Made by a program: the position numbers and the translations under genes. Of a stretch of DNA of 64,000 nt, positions 26,530 through 33,881 are shown in pieces. This stretch comes from Candidatus Saccharimonadota bacterium (GTDB lineage Bacteria; Patescibacteriota; Saccharimonadia; Saccharimonadales; Saccharimonadaceae). The stretch covers positions 124,001 to 188,000 of the forward strand of contig JAPUEH010000007.1 of NCBI GenBank assembly GCA_027492635.1. The letters run 5' to 3'. The notes beneath the pieces are model-generated. The model saw nothing but the letters and a program-made list of their open reading frames with translations. It had not been told where the DNA came from and did no database searches. Within the stretch, counting starts at the first letter, position 1. Each line of letters opens with the position of its first letter.

Positions 26530-27190
26530 AGACATCGACGTGTATCTCTCCACTGTGAGCGACGGCTCGCTGCGCACCAGCGTGACACCTGAGCCGCGTG
26601 TCAATAGCAACGCAGCCGACAGATATCTTGCCAGGCATGGCATGTCGCCAAAAGACACCGTGCTGCTCCGACTTGCCTACGACACGGATGATTTTTGCAC
26701 CTACCATGAAGTGACGCAAGATGAAGTAGGCGCTGGCTTCACAAAACCGCAAATACACAAAGCCGATGCGCTTATGACACGACGGCAGAATGTCGCATTG
26801 TTTTTGCCAATCGCCGATTGTATTGGCGCGGTGCTATATCATCCACCGACGCACACGCTCATGCTATCGCACCTGGGGCGGCATAATCTGAAGCAAGGCG
26901 GCGGCACGCAGTCTGTAAAATATCTTGCACAGCAAGGAGTAAAACCGCACGAAATCTTGGTATATCTGAGTCCTGCGGCAGGCAAAAAGTATTATCCGCT
27001 GTTTGCGTTTGGCAATCGTTCGCTGCATGATGTCGCAGCAGAACAGCTACAGAAAGGTGGCATACTGGCAGAAAATATCACAATTGATACGCGAGACACT
27101 GTCACAGACCCAGACTTTTTCTCGCATAGCGCAGCACTACGCGGCGAAAAGCCACACGGCCGTCATGCTATTGTATGCAGAATACGCTAA
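26483..27190 (+). CDS. Laccase-domain (YfiH/PgeF-like) protein, divergent active site
   Basis: 235 residues. The fold signature of the multicopper-oxidase-like family is visible: HKADALMTRRQNVALFLPIADCIGAVLY with the Cys, then a His-containing LMLSHLGRHNLKQGG where the family has HAGWRG, and DPDFFSHS...GRHAIV at the end. Family members act as purine nucleoside phosphorylase/adenosine deaminase or peptidoglycan-editing factor. Changes at the HxGWxG site make activity uncertain. The start at 26483 overlaps rsmA by 47 nt; a later start is possible. Confidence 0.7.
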   Translation: MSGSSLQRNIIHTLHKDIDVYLSTVSDGSLRTSVTPEPRVNSNAADRYLARHGMSPKDTVLLRLAYDTDDFCTYHEVTQDEVGAGFTKPQIHKADALMTRRQNVALFLPIADCIGAVLYHPPTHTLMLSHLGRHNLKQGGGTQSVKYLAQQGVKPHEILVYLSPAAGKKYYPLFAFGNRSLHDVAAEQLQKGGILAENITIDTRDTVTDPDFFSHSAALRGEKPHGRHAIVCRIR

Positions 27191-27768
27191 CTTGGTCCTT
27201 GGTGTCCAAAAAGCAAATAAAATAATTCAAACGCAATTGATGATGTTGCGAGTAGGCATATAACGGCAGTTGCTCCATAAACGACATATGCGCCATTTGT
27301 CATGGTGGCATACTCTACTTTGATAATACGACGCATGTGTTGGTATTCAACAATCCGAAAGATCGCGAGAAAACCAATCATGGCGACAAGCGCAGTAAAC
27401 GGACTATTGGGCAGTATGAGCATCGTAGCGCTAAACGATGCATGTGTGGTGTAAAAAATCGTCAATATAGCCACCAAAACCCATGTGTACACGTCAAAAA
27501 ATACCCATCTTGCCCATAGTACTGCGGCAAGTACTATGGCAGTTTGGAGCATTGGGCTCATCAAAATAGAGAGACCTTTTTGAAATGCCTCAAAACTCGG
27601 CTGAGTTACATAGGCAAGTGATAGCACGAACGCATAGGCGACGTACGGTATCATAACCAGCAAAACGATTGCCGCCCATCGTACTACATCTTTTTTGAGC
27701 GCATCGCTAAACGTAATCGTGTGTGAGTTTTTGCCGGGAAGTGAGAGGATTGTGTATTTTTTAAACAT
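27187..27768 (-). CDS. Polytopic membrane protein (Yip1-like), unknown function
   Basis: 193 residues from ATG 27768 (MFKKYTILSL). An upstream in-frame start at 27807 is rejected because an extended -10 on this strand (TGCTACAAT, box at 27782-27787) lies between them. About five hydrophobic helices (about 30-55, 72-95, 97-112, 125-145, 160-185) follow a short cytoplasmic N-terminus. The pattern resembles Yip1/YIPF small membrane proteins. It converges on the laccase-domain gene with a 4-nt overlap. Confidence 0.65.
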   Translation of the reverse strand: MFKKYTILSLPGKNSHTITFSDALKKDVVRWAAIVLLVMIPYVAYAFVLSLAYVTQPSFEAFQKGLSILMSPMLQTAIVLAAVLWARWVFFDVYTWVLVAILTIFYTTHASFSATMLILPNSPFTALVAMIGFLAIFRIVEYQHMRRIIKVEYATMTNGAYVVYGATAVICLLATSSIAFELFYLLFGHQGPS

Positions 27769-27838
27769 ATAGCTTAGGGATATTGTAGCATAAGGATAAT
27801 GCTCCACTAGTATGAGCGACGGTGAATTGTTATTTTAT

Positions 27839-28135
27839 TTAATATTTAAGTTGGTCGATGGCGCGAATAAGTTCGTTTTTCAAAGCTTCTTTATTTTCTG
27901 GGTCAATCTCGAGCTCTCCAGCAATTACGAGAATCTCATTGAGAGGATCGTCACTTGGCAGTGATTTAACGTAATCGGTCGCCATTAGACCTGCGATACT
28001 ATATGCTATTATAGCTGCGCTGTCTTGACCAGATTTTAGGCTGTTGCCACAGTATCGTAGGAAAGATATGACATTATCTCGTGTTTCTGAGGAGGACTCT
28101 GTGTTCATATGAGTGAATAATTGATCATAGTTCAT
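27839..28135 (-). CDS. Small acidic helical protein, unknown function
   Basis: 98 residues, acidic and predicted mostly helical, with no TM segment and no motif I recognise. A -10-like TATCAT (28145-28150, minus strand) is 9 nt before the ATG, the leaderless pattern shared by many genes here, which supports this as a real gene. Base composition matches its neighbours, in contrast to the G+C-rich gene just upstream. Confidence 0.6.
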   Translation of the reverse strand: MNYDQLFTHMNTESSSETRDNVISFLRYCGNSLKSGQDSAAIIAYSIAGLMATDYVKSLPSDDPLNEILVIAGELEIDPENKEALKNELIRAIDQLKY

Positions 28136-28210
28136 AATATTAAAATGATAACTTAAGAGCAGTCTTTAAGGAAAGTGAGCCAGTTTTACGACATGGCTCA
28201 GGTCGGTTGG

Positions 28211-28495
28211 TTACACGTTGTACTCGTTGCCCTCGACGTCGCGGACGTAGAAGTAGTCGGTGCTGCCGTCGGGGTTGTTGCGGTACTTCGCATGACCGTG
28301 GCTGCCGCCATCTTGCTTGCCGGCGTTGAAGTAGTCGTTGGTGATTGACGAGTCACTTCGTTGCGGCCTGCTGGCGAAGACGGAGCTGTTCATCGTGCCG
28401 CCCATCGCTCGCCGATCACCCTCGCACGTGTTGCACGTGCAGTGATCTGGGTAGTCGTAGGGACAGGGGACGCGAGGCGGATCATACCGACCCAT
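28211..28495 (-). CDS. Small G+C-rich Cys-cluster protein, unknown function
   Basis: 94 residues from ATG 28495; a GTG at 28504 lies too close to the AAGGAA ribosome binding site. Near the N-terminus, VPCPYDYPDHCTCNTC forms a C-x7-C-x-C-x2-C cluster that could bind zinc or a metal cluster. The rest is Gly/Asn/Asp-rich, with FNAGKQDGGSHGHAKYRNN and a C-terminal YVRDVEGNEYNV. Codon use is G+C-rich, like 8854-10527 and 33882-34883. It has its own promoter, leader and 3' hairpin (TGAGCCA/TGGCTCA, about 28172-28196). No homologue recognised. Confidence 0.65.
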   Translation of the reverse strand: MGRYDPPRVPCPYDYPDHCTCNTCEGDRRAMGGTMNSSVFASRPQRSDSSITNDYFNAGKQDGGSHGHAKYRNNPDGSTDYFYVRDVEGNEYNV

Positions 28496-28501
28496 TACAA
28501 T

Positions 28502-28521
28502 CACTTCCTTTCAAAGAAGTG
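28502..28521 (-). promoter_or_regulatory. Shine-Dalgarno-sequestering hairpin
   Basis: On the minus strand CACTTC pairs with GAAGTG across a TTTGAAAG loop, hiding the AAAGGAA ribosome binding site of 28495. CAACAC (28519-28524) overlaps its 5' side, exactly as in the 10528-10551 leader. Confidence 0.6.
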
Positions 28522-28603
28522 TTGACGTGAATCTCTAGTAGAGATTTCACAAACAAAAAGCCGAGGAGATCCCTCGTACTTTTGCACAAGCGGTGCTTGT
28601 GTA
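28522..28603 (-). ncRNA. Structured 5' leader with attenuator-like hairpin
   Basis: About 100 nt of minus-strand leader. In order of transcription: CACAAGC-acc-GCTTGTG (28585-28601); CGAGG-gatct-CCTCG (28562-28576) followed by GCTTTTTG, which looks like a weak intrinsic terminator; and a 9-bp stem with one bulge (28527-28550). The SD hairpin follows. Confidence 0.55.
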
Positions 28604-28609
28604 GAATCC

Positions 28610-28638
28610 ACTATATATATATCGATCTTACTTGTCAA
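28610..28638 (-). promoter_or_regulatory. Consensus promoter of the small Cys-cluster gene
   Basis: On the minus strand: -35 TTGACA (28633-28638), a 17-nt spacer, -10 TATAGT (28610-28615). The start is predicted near 28603, directly at the first leader hairpin. Confidence 0.75.
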
Positions 28639-28679
28639 TAGTTTTATAGAAAAAGCAAACGCTGATATAATAAACAGCA

Positions 28680-30173
28680 ATGAGCAAAAAACTATACATC
28701 ACCACCGCCATCCCCTACGCCAACGCCAAGCCGCACATTGGCAACGCGCTTGACTATCTGATCGCGGATATTTGGCGACGGTATCAAGTGCAGCAGGGCA
28801 AGGAAGTGCGTTTCCAAGTAGGCACCGATGAGCACGGCAACAAAATTGCCGCCAAAGCCCAGGACGCTGGCAAAGATCCAAAAAGCTATGTCGATGAGAC
28901 GCATGTTGCATTCAAAGATTTGATGAGCAAAGTCGGCGCAGAATACACCGACTTTATTCGCACGAGCGACCCGCATCACGTCGGTGCGGCGCAGTATGTA
29001 TGGCAAAAAATGTCTCCGTATATTTACAAAGGCAGCTACGAAGGCTGGTATAGTGTAGGCGAAGAAGCGTTTGTAAGCGACAAAGTGGCCGCCGCAAACA
29101 ATGGCGTCTCGCCGGATCACGGTGTGCCGTATGAGCGTCTGAGCGAGGAGAATTACTATTTCAAATTGAGTGAGTTTGGCGAGCGAATTCGTGATGCAAT
29201 TGAATCTGGCAAGCTCAAGATTGTGCCAGAATTTCGCAAAAACGAAATCCTCAATATGATTGGCGAAGGGCTTGAAGATTTGAGTATCTCTCGTCCTCGC
29301 AAAAACCTTAGCTGGGGCATTGGCGTGCCTGGTGACCCTGATCAAGTAATGTATGTATGGGTTGATGCACTGAGTAATTACATCACAGTGCTCGGGTATC
29401 CAGACAACGAAGATTGGAAAAATTATTGGCCGGCCGACGTGCAGGTAATCGGCAAAGATATCCTCAGGTTTCATGCGATTATCTGGCCAGCAATGCTTAT
29501 GGCGCTCGACTTACCGCTGCCAAAGCGACTGCTTGTGCATGGACACATTAGCTCTGAGGGCAAAAAAATGAGCAAGACAGTCGGTAACGTGATTGATCCA
29601 AATGAAGTGATTGATAATTATGGGCTCGACGCGTTCCGCTATTTTATGGCACGGCATATCCCAACGCAGGACGATGGTGATTTTACGTGGGAGCGATTTG
29701 AAAATGCCTACAATACCGAACTCGGCAATGATCTTGGCAATCTAGTGCAGCGCGTTGCAAGTATGATCGTACGGTATCAATCTGGTGTGATTGGGGAAAT
29801 CAATGGTGGTGAGCATGACGTACAGCTTTATCGTGACGCGATGGCTGCACTGAAATTTAACGAAGCGCTCGACGAAACGTGGGTGCGGGTACGTGCAATC
29901 AACCAATATCTCGACAGCGTGAAGCCATGGGCGGTAGCAAAAAACAAGGATACCGACCCGGATGCAGCCGAGCATCTCAATGACATCTTGATGACGTGTG
30001 TAGGATCGTTGCTGCAGGTTGCGGAGCTGCTCGTGCCATTTCTACCCGATACGGCGGCCAAGATCCAAGCTACTTTCCAGGATGGTGTGGTGCGTGAACA
30101 AGGTGTACTTTTTCCAAAGATTTATCTCCACACGACCGATCCGCGCGCTCACAAAGATTCCAAAACTTCGTAG
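28680..30173 (+). CDS. metG: Methionyl-tRNA synthetase
   Basis: Charges tRNA-Met with methionine. 497 residues, class I synthetase. The HIGH-type motif is PHIGNAL (residues 17-23), with the KMSKS-type KKMSKTVGNV. There is an anticodon-binding helical domain and no C-terminal tRNA-binding EMAP domain. It follows the short MetRS type without a full Cys4 zinc knuckle. TATAAT at 28666-28671 is 8 nt before the ATG, with no Shine-Dalgarno. The 3' end overlaps the convergent Nudix-kinase gene by 25 nt. Confidence 0.95.
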   Translation: MSKKLYITTAIPYANAKPHIGNALDYLIADIWRRYQVQQGKEVRFQVGTDEHGNKIAAKAQDAGKDPKSYVDETHVAFKDLMSKVGAEYTDFIRTSDPHHVGAAQYVWQKMSPYIYKGSYEGWYSVGEEAFVSDKVAAANNGVSPDHGVPYERLSEENYYFKLSEFGERIRDAIESGKLKIVPEFRKNEILNMIGEGLEDLSISRPRKNLSWGIGVPGDPDQVMYVWVDALSNYITVLGYPDNEDWKNYWPADVQVIGKDILRFHAIIWPAMLMALDLPLPKRLLVHGHISSEGKKMSKTVGNVIDPNEVIDNYGLDAFRYFMARHIPTQDDGDFTWERFENAYNTELGNDLGNLVQRVASMIVRYQSGVIGEINGGEHDVQLYRDAMAALKFNEALDETWVRVRAINQYLDSVKPWAVAKNKDTDPDAAEHLNDILMTCVGSLLQVAELLVPFLPDTAAKIQATFQDGVVREQGVLFPKIYLHTTDPRAHKDSKTS

Positions 30174-31465
30174 GCGGCGGTCGCCGATGCCAGCTGCTGC
30201 AAGCGAATTGTTTGATTTCGCTCGGCGATAGGCCACGATGCATGTTCGAGCCAAAAGCCAATCATGGTGATACAGTGTGCGGGATTGACTTCGTGTCGGT
30301 ATGACGATATGTCGTGACCATGTTTGTGCAGATCGATGAGTAGCGTGGTGGCGTCACTGCCGGGCCGGCCAATATCCGCCCAGCTCCAGTCGACAAGTTT
30401 TGCGCCGTGTTTGGGGTGCCAGGCAATGTTGGCTTGGCGGGCATCGTGATGACAAAACACAAATGAGTCTGGCAGGGGATTTGCGTCGACGTAGCGTCGT
30501 AGCTGATCGATATTATCTAACAGCTGCGCTGCAGTACGCTGGGACTCTGGGCGAAGCTGCGCGATCAGCGGCTGGAGTTTTGTCGGTAAATCCGCATCAT
30601 GCATATGCCAGCCTTCGCCAAAATGAATAGCGAGTGAACCGGGGATTGCATGCACGTCGGCAGGCGGCGGCATTTGTTCGAGCGCCGCAAAGGCCGCTAG
30701 GCTATCTTGTATATATGCATCAAGCGATTCGGAATGTGCACGCCACCGCCAGCCATCGTGCGGCGCAAACGCATCCATCAGCAGCGTACGTTCATCATGC
30801 ATATGCGACGAGCTTGGGATGTGTGGATAGCCGTTGGTGCGCAAATGACTCATGGTCGCGGCTTCTTTTTGCAGGTAGGTGACGTGTTCGTCAGACATCT
30901 CGGCGCCGCTATACGATTTGGCAAAAAACTCACCGCATGGCGCCGCGACTAGGTACTTTTCATACTTCATGTGGCCGCCATGAACGGGCGTGTAGCTGGC
31001 ATCTTTTGTGGGCACAAATTGTTGCCGGCTGACGATGGTATCAAGCGCTCGCTCAACGATAGACTGGTGCGATGCATAAAGAAGAGGCAAGTCGGCAAGG
31101 GGGAACCACTTGGTTTGGCGGGCGTCATCGCCTGCGGCTACCTCGTGATCGGCCGAGCTATCAAACAAATACGCCGATGTTTCAATCCAGGCACGCTCGG
31201 TATTGCGAGGATCGTCCACGATGCCGCGAAACACCAGTTGGCCGCCCGACACATCGAGTGATGTTTCTTCTGCGGCTTCACGTCGTGCGGCTGTGAGGGC
31301 TGATTCTTGGGGGTCTATGAATCCGCCAGGAAGCGCCCATTGCCCGCAATCGCTGCGCTCGATGAGAAGAATTTTTTCGCGGGCAGTGTCTATAATCACC
31401 GCGTCGGCAGTATAATTTGGACCGTCCAACCACAGCTCATGACGCGGCTTCATAACCTCGCTCAT
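30149..31465 (-). CDS. Nudix hydrolase fused to an APH-type kinase
   Basis: 438 residues from ATG 31465, whose ATGA overlaps the pncB stop. Residues about 1-150 form a Nudix domain with an intact box (GGFIDPQESALTAARREAAE followed by ETSL), most like ADP-ribose or NAD(H) pyrophosphatases. Residues about 165-438 resemble aminoglycoside/choline-type phosphotransferases: catalytic FCHHDARQANIAWHP (HxDx4N) and the metal-binding D in LVDWSWADIGRPG. It is the third gene of the pncA-pncB operon, so a role in NAD turnover is inferred: the Nudix part could release mononucleotides and the kinase could phosphorylate a nucleoside or vitamin. The substrates are unknown. Confidence 0.8.
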   Translation of the reverse strand: MSEVMKPRHELWLDGPNYTADAVIIDTAREKILLIERSDCGQWALPGGFIDPQESALTAARREAAEETSLDVSGGQLVFRGIVDDPRNTERAWIETSAYLFDSSADHEVAAGDDARQTKWFPLADLPLLYASHQSIVERALDTIVSRQQFVPTKDASYTPVHGGHMKYEKYLVAAPCGEFFAKSYSGAEMSDEHVTYLQKEAATMSHLRTNGYPHIPSSSHMHDERTLLMDAFAPHDGWRWRAHSESLDAYIQDSLAAFAALEQMPPPADVHAIPGSLAIHFGEGWHMHDADLPTKLQPLIAQLRPESQRTAAQLLDNIDQLRRYVDANPLPDSFVFCHHDARQANIAWHPKHGAKLVDWSWADIGRPGSDATTLLIDLHKHGHDISSYRHEVNPAHCITMIGFWLEHASWPIAERNQTIRLQQLASATAAYEVLESL

Positions 31466-32697
31466 ACCGCCACCGTCTGGCGACATGCAACCGCCCCGAT
31501 GTGTTGCTGTACAAGTGCTTGGTAACGTTCAATTGTCTCGGCGTCACCCGTGTGTTTGCCTTCGTTGTCGCTGAGCTTCACGGTTGAGCGGCCGTTTGCA
31601 GCCACCGCTTTCATGACGATATTGTTTGTCTGCACGCCCAGGTCGTTGGTGAGTGTGGTACCCCAGCCAAATGTGACATTGATTTTGCCCGCGAAATAAT
31701 CGGCCAGCGAGATGATCGTGTCGATGTCGAGCCCATCACTAAACACGATTGTTTTTTGTCCAGGGTCGATGTTTTGTTCGCGGTAAAATTCAATCACGCG
31801 GTCGCCAAATTCAAACGGATCACCACTGTCATGGCGCAGAGATTTCCAACTTTCGGCTTGCTCGGGCGTCATATCGGCGAAGAAGAATTCACTCGTAAAC
31901 GTGTCGGTGAGGGCAGTCGAGAGGTCGCCGCGGTAGAGTTGCTGCCAATCTTGTAGCACGCGGTTGTGTCCATCGAGTGGATCGTCGCCAGCTTCGTCTG
32001 CTAGCGCGCTGTAGACCATGGGTAGTTCGTGGGCAAAGGTGCCGATTGGTTTCAAGCCCAGTTCATGTGCTAGGTAGATGTTTGATGTACCTGCGAAGTT
32101 GTCTGGCAATTCGTGCGCCACGCGTTCGATGACATGTTTTTGCCACGCATAGCTAAATCTACGGCGCGTGCCAAAGTCAGAAAATGTGATGTCTGGTCGC
32201 GCGCGAAGGAGCTCGATTTTTTCGCTCAAACGGCGGTCGCCTTCGGCATACAGCGCCTCTAGGTTCGTACCTTCACGTGCTAATTTTTTGTCAAAATACA
32301 ACTCGTTGAGCTCGCTCATCACCACTGTCTCCCAAAACGTTACGAGTGGCCAAGCTCCTGTCGCGGTAGCAGTAATCTCGCCGTTTTCATCGTAGCCAAT
32401 GTCAACTGGCGGCAATTCATTGTCGGCCAAAAAATCGAGGTATTCGGGCGAAAACTGTGCACCACCGTCTTGGTTTTGCAGCCCAGCTAGGTAGGCGATT
32501 TCTTCTGGTTGCCAGCCGCCGCGCAGCGCATCGAGCCGGTTCTGTAGCATGTCGGGTGTGACATACTCGCTAAGCGGTCTGTCCGCCGAGCGGTTTTTGA
32601 GCGCAAAGGTAACTTCGGCATCTGGATGTCGTTCAAACTCCAGCTGGCCCATCGTGGCTTTGTAGTAGTCGAGTCCCTGGGATAGATATTCACTCAT
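31462..32697 (-). CDS. pncB: Nicotinate phosphoribosyltransferase
   Basis: Makes nicotinate mononucleotide from nicotinate and PRPP. 411 residues, standard length. SQGLDYYKATM at the N-terminus, FSDFGTRRRFSYAWQ, and YLAHELGLKPIGTFAHELPM with the phosphorylatable His are characteristic, as is SLRHDSGDPFEFGDR. It is the middle gene of pncA-pncB-Nudix/kinase, with 4-nt overlaps on both sides, so strict coexpression is expected under the operators upstream of pncA. Confidence 0.95.
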   Translation of the reverse strand: MSEYLSQGLDYYKATMGQLEFERHPDAEVTFALKNRSADRPLSEYVTPDMLQNRLDALRGGWQPEEIAYLAGLQNQDGGAQFSPEYLDFLADNELPPVDIGYDENGEITATATGAWPLVTFWETVVMSELNELYFDKKLAREGTNLEALYAEGDRRLSEKIELLRARPDITFSDFGTRRRFSYAWQKHVIERVAHELPDNFAGTSNIYLAHELGLKPIGTFAHELPMVYSALADEAGDDPLDGHNRVLQDWQQLYRGDLSTALTDTFTSEFFFADMTPEQAESWKSLRHDSGDPFEFGDRVIEFYREQNIDPGQKTIVFSDGLDIDTIISLADYFAGKINVTFGWGTTLTNDLGVQTNNIVMKAVAANGRSTVKLSDNEGKHTGDAETIERYQALVQQHIGAVACRQTVAV

Positions 32698-33332
32698 CGT
32701 ACTTCTCCTTGTAGCATTGCAATCGCCGCTTGGCTGTCAATTTCGATCACACCTGCTGCGCGCATGTCGGCCAGTGCGCGGTCGCTATCGTCGGGTCGGA
32801 TGTTGACGCCGCGTACCGCATCGCGTAGCAAGTAGGTTGTCACGCGTTCGTCGTCGGCAAAATTGCTAGCGATGTCGATCGCCGTCGCTTTGACGCAGTA
32901 GTCTGTGGCGAGCCCGCCGATAAAGACGCGCACTTTTTGTCCTCGGGTGATTGGCGTGATGAGTGTTTCGAGCGTCGCGCCATTGTCCGTAGTGCCTTCC
33001 CAGCCAGAGTAGCCATCGGTTTGACCCATGCCTTTGCTCAGGATGATATCGTTCGGTTGCACGTCGAGTGCAGGCGAAAAATCCGCCCCGCGCGTTTCGG
33101 CGACGCAGTGAGTCGGCCACGGTCCGCCATAATCAGCAAAGTGCGGCGTCTCCTTGGGGTGCCAATCGCGGGTGAGAATAACCGCTCCGCCGATACGCCG
33201 GACGGCGTCAGTAGTGCGATTGAAAGGCGCGACAATCGTTTCGCCCTCGGGGACGGCCAGGCTGCCATCGATAAAATCGTTTTGGATATCCACGCCAACG
33301 GCGATAGCTCGGATGGTTTCGGGTGTTTTCAT
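32694..33332 (-). CDS. pncA: Nicotinamidase
   Basis: Deamidates nicotinamide to nicotinate, the first step of salvage. 212 residues from ATG 33332, with AAGGAG 9 nt upstream; an earlier in-frame start overlaps the operator. Isochorismatase fold: VDIQNDF with the catalytic Asp, metal ligands in TRDWHPKETPHF, Lys in ILSKGM, and the nucleophilic Cys in GGLATDYCVKATAID. It is first in a three-gene operon, with a perfect and a degenerate NrtR-type operator at 33357-33375 and 33400-33418. Confidence 0.94.
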   Translation of the reverse strand: MKTPETIRAIAVGVDIQNDFIDGSLAVPEGETIVAPFNRTTDAVRRIGGAVILTRDWHPKETPHFADYGGPWPTHCVAETRGADFSPALDVQPNDIILSKGMGQTDGYSGWEGTTDNGATLETLITPITRGQKVRVFIGGLATDYCVKATAIDIASNFADDERVTTYLLRDAVRGVNIRPDDSDRALADMRAAGVIEIDSQAAIAMLQGEVR

Positions 33333-33356
33333 GACAGGGGGCTCCTTTTGATTAAA

Positions 33357-33375
33357 TAGTGTATACATAACACTA
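33357..33375. promoter_or_regulatory. NrtR-type operator upstream of pncA
   Basis: TAGTGT-ATACATA-ACACTA, 25 nt before the pncA ATG. It shares both 6-bp arms and the 7-nt spacer with sites at 33748, 41286 and 47672. Confidence 0.75.
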
Positions 33376-33399
33376 ACTATATTCACTCTACACCGCTCT

Positions 33400-33418
33400 T
33401 ATTGTACTGTCAACACTA
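33400..33418. promoter_or_regulatory. Second, degenerate NrtR-type operator upstream of pncA
   Basis: TATTGT-ACTGTCA-ACACTA: one mismatch in the left arm and the same 7-nt spacing. Its centre is 43 bp from the first site, so paired occupancy is possible. Confidence 0.45.
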
Positions 33419-33747
33419 ACAATAAATATTACTTATAAATCCTCTTGTAAGCGACGTGCGATATAGCCGATGCTTTACGCTATGTTGAACCAGTGCCGGT
33501 ATGTAATCGAGGGTGTAATTAGGTGGTGAGTCGACACAGAAATTGCGACCTAGTCTACTTCTGTATTTCTTATGTGCATATGTCATATAGCGGTAGCTCG
33601 TAGGGGTGTTACAAATCTCGCGGACTTGGGTGCTGGCGCGAGTATGAGGCGCGCACGCAAAGGTCGGAACATCGATCGCAAGGACGGGGCGGCTTAAATA
33701 ATAGTATTGTAGAATAAACACTAACTATATACAGAATAATATTATTA
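33419..33747. other. Gene-poor gap with a doubtful 101-codon frame
   Basis: 329 bp. A minus-strand frame (33416-33721) exists and starts just inside the operator at 33748, but its product is rich in Arg, Tyr, His and Cys, has no motif and no ribosome binding site. I do not call it a gene. The middle is richer in G+C than the ends and could hold an RNA; no fold was convincing. A lone ACACTA half-site lies at 33720-33725. Confidence 0.4.
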
Positions 33748-33766
33748 GTGTTAATATAACACTATG
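33748..33766. promoter_or_regulatory. NrtR-type operator upstream of the radical SAM gene
   Basis: The most symmetric copy: TAGTGTTA-ATA-TAACACTA, with 8-bp arms. It lies 16 bp upstream of the -35 of the 33782-33810 promoter. A half-site TAGTGT sits in that promoter's spacer (33800-33805). Confidence 0.7.
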
Positions 33767-33781
33767 CCTATGAAAATACAG

Positions 33782-33810
33782 TTGCTATAAAACTATATAT
33801 AGTGTATAGT
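33782..33810 (+). promoter_or_regulatory. Promoter of the radical SAM gene
   Basis: -35 TTGCTA (33782-33787), a 17-nt spacer, -10 TATAGT (33805-33810). This predicts a leader of about 65 nt with small stems (GGGT/ACCC near 33840-33856). Confidence 0.6.
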
Positions 33811-33881
33811 ATGCAATTGTATCTGAAAAGGTATGTACCTGGGTGCGTAAGTACCCGTCACAACACGAGAAGGGAAAGCCA

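Noticed and set aside
33416-33721. 101-codon minus-strand frame next to the operator
   Set aside because: Composition is unlike proteins (Arg, Tyr, His, Cys excess), there is no ribosome binding site or motif, and the gap may instead be untranslated.
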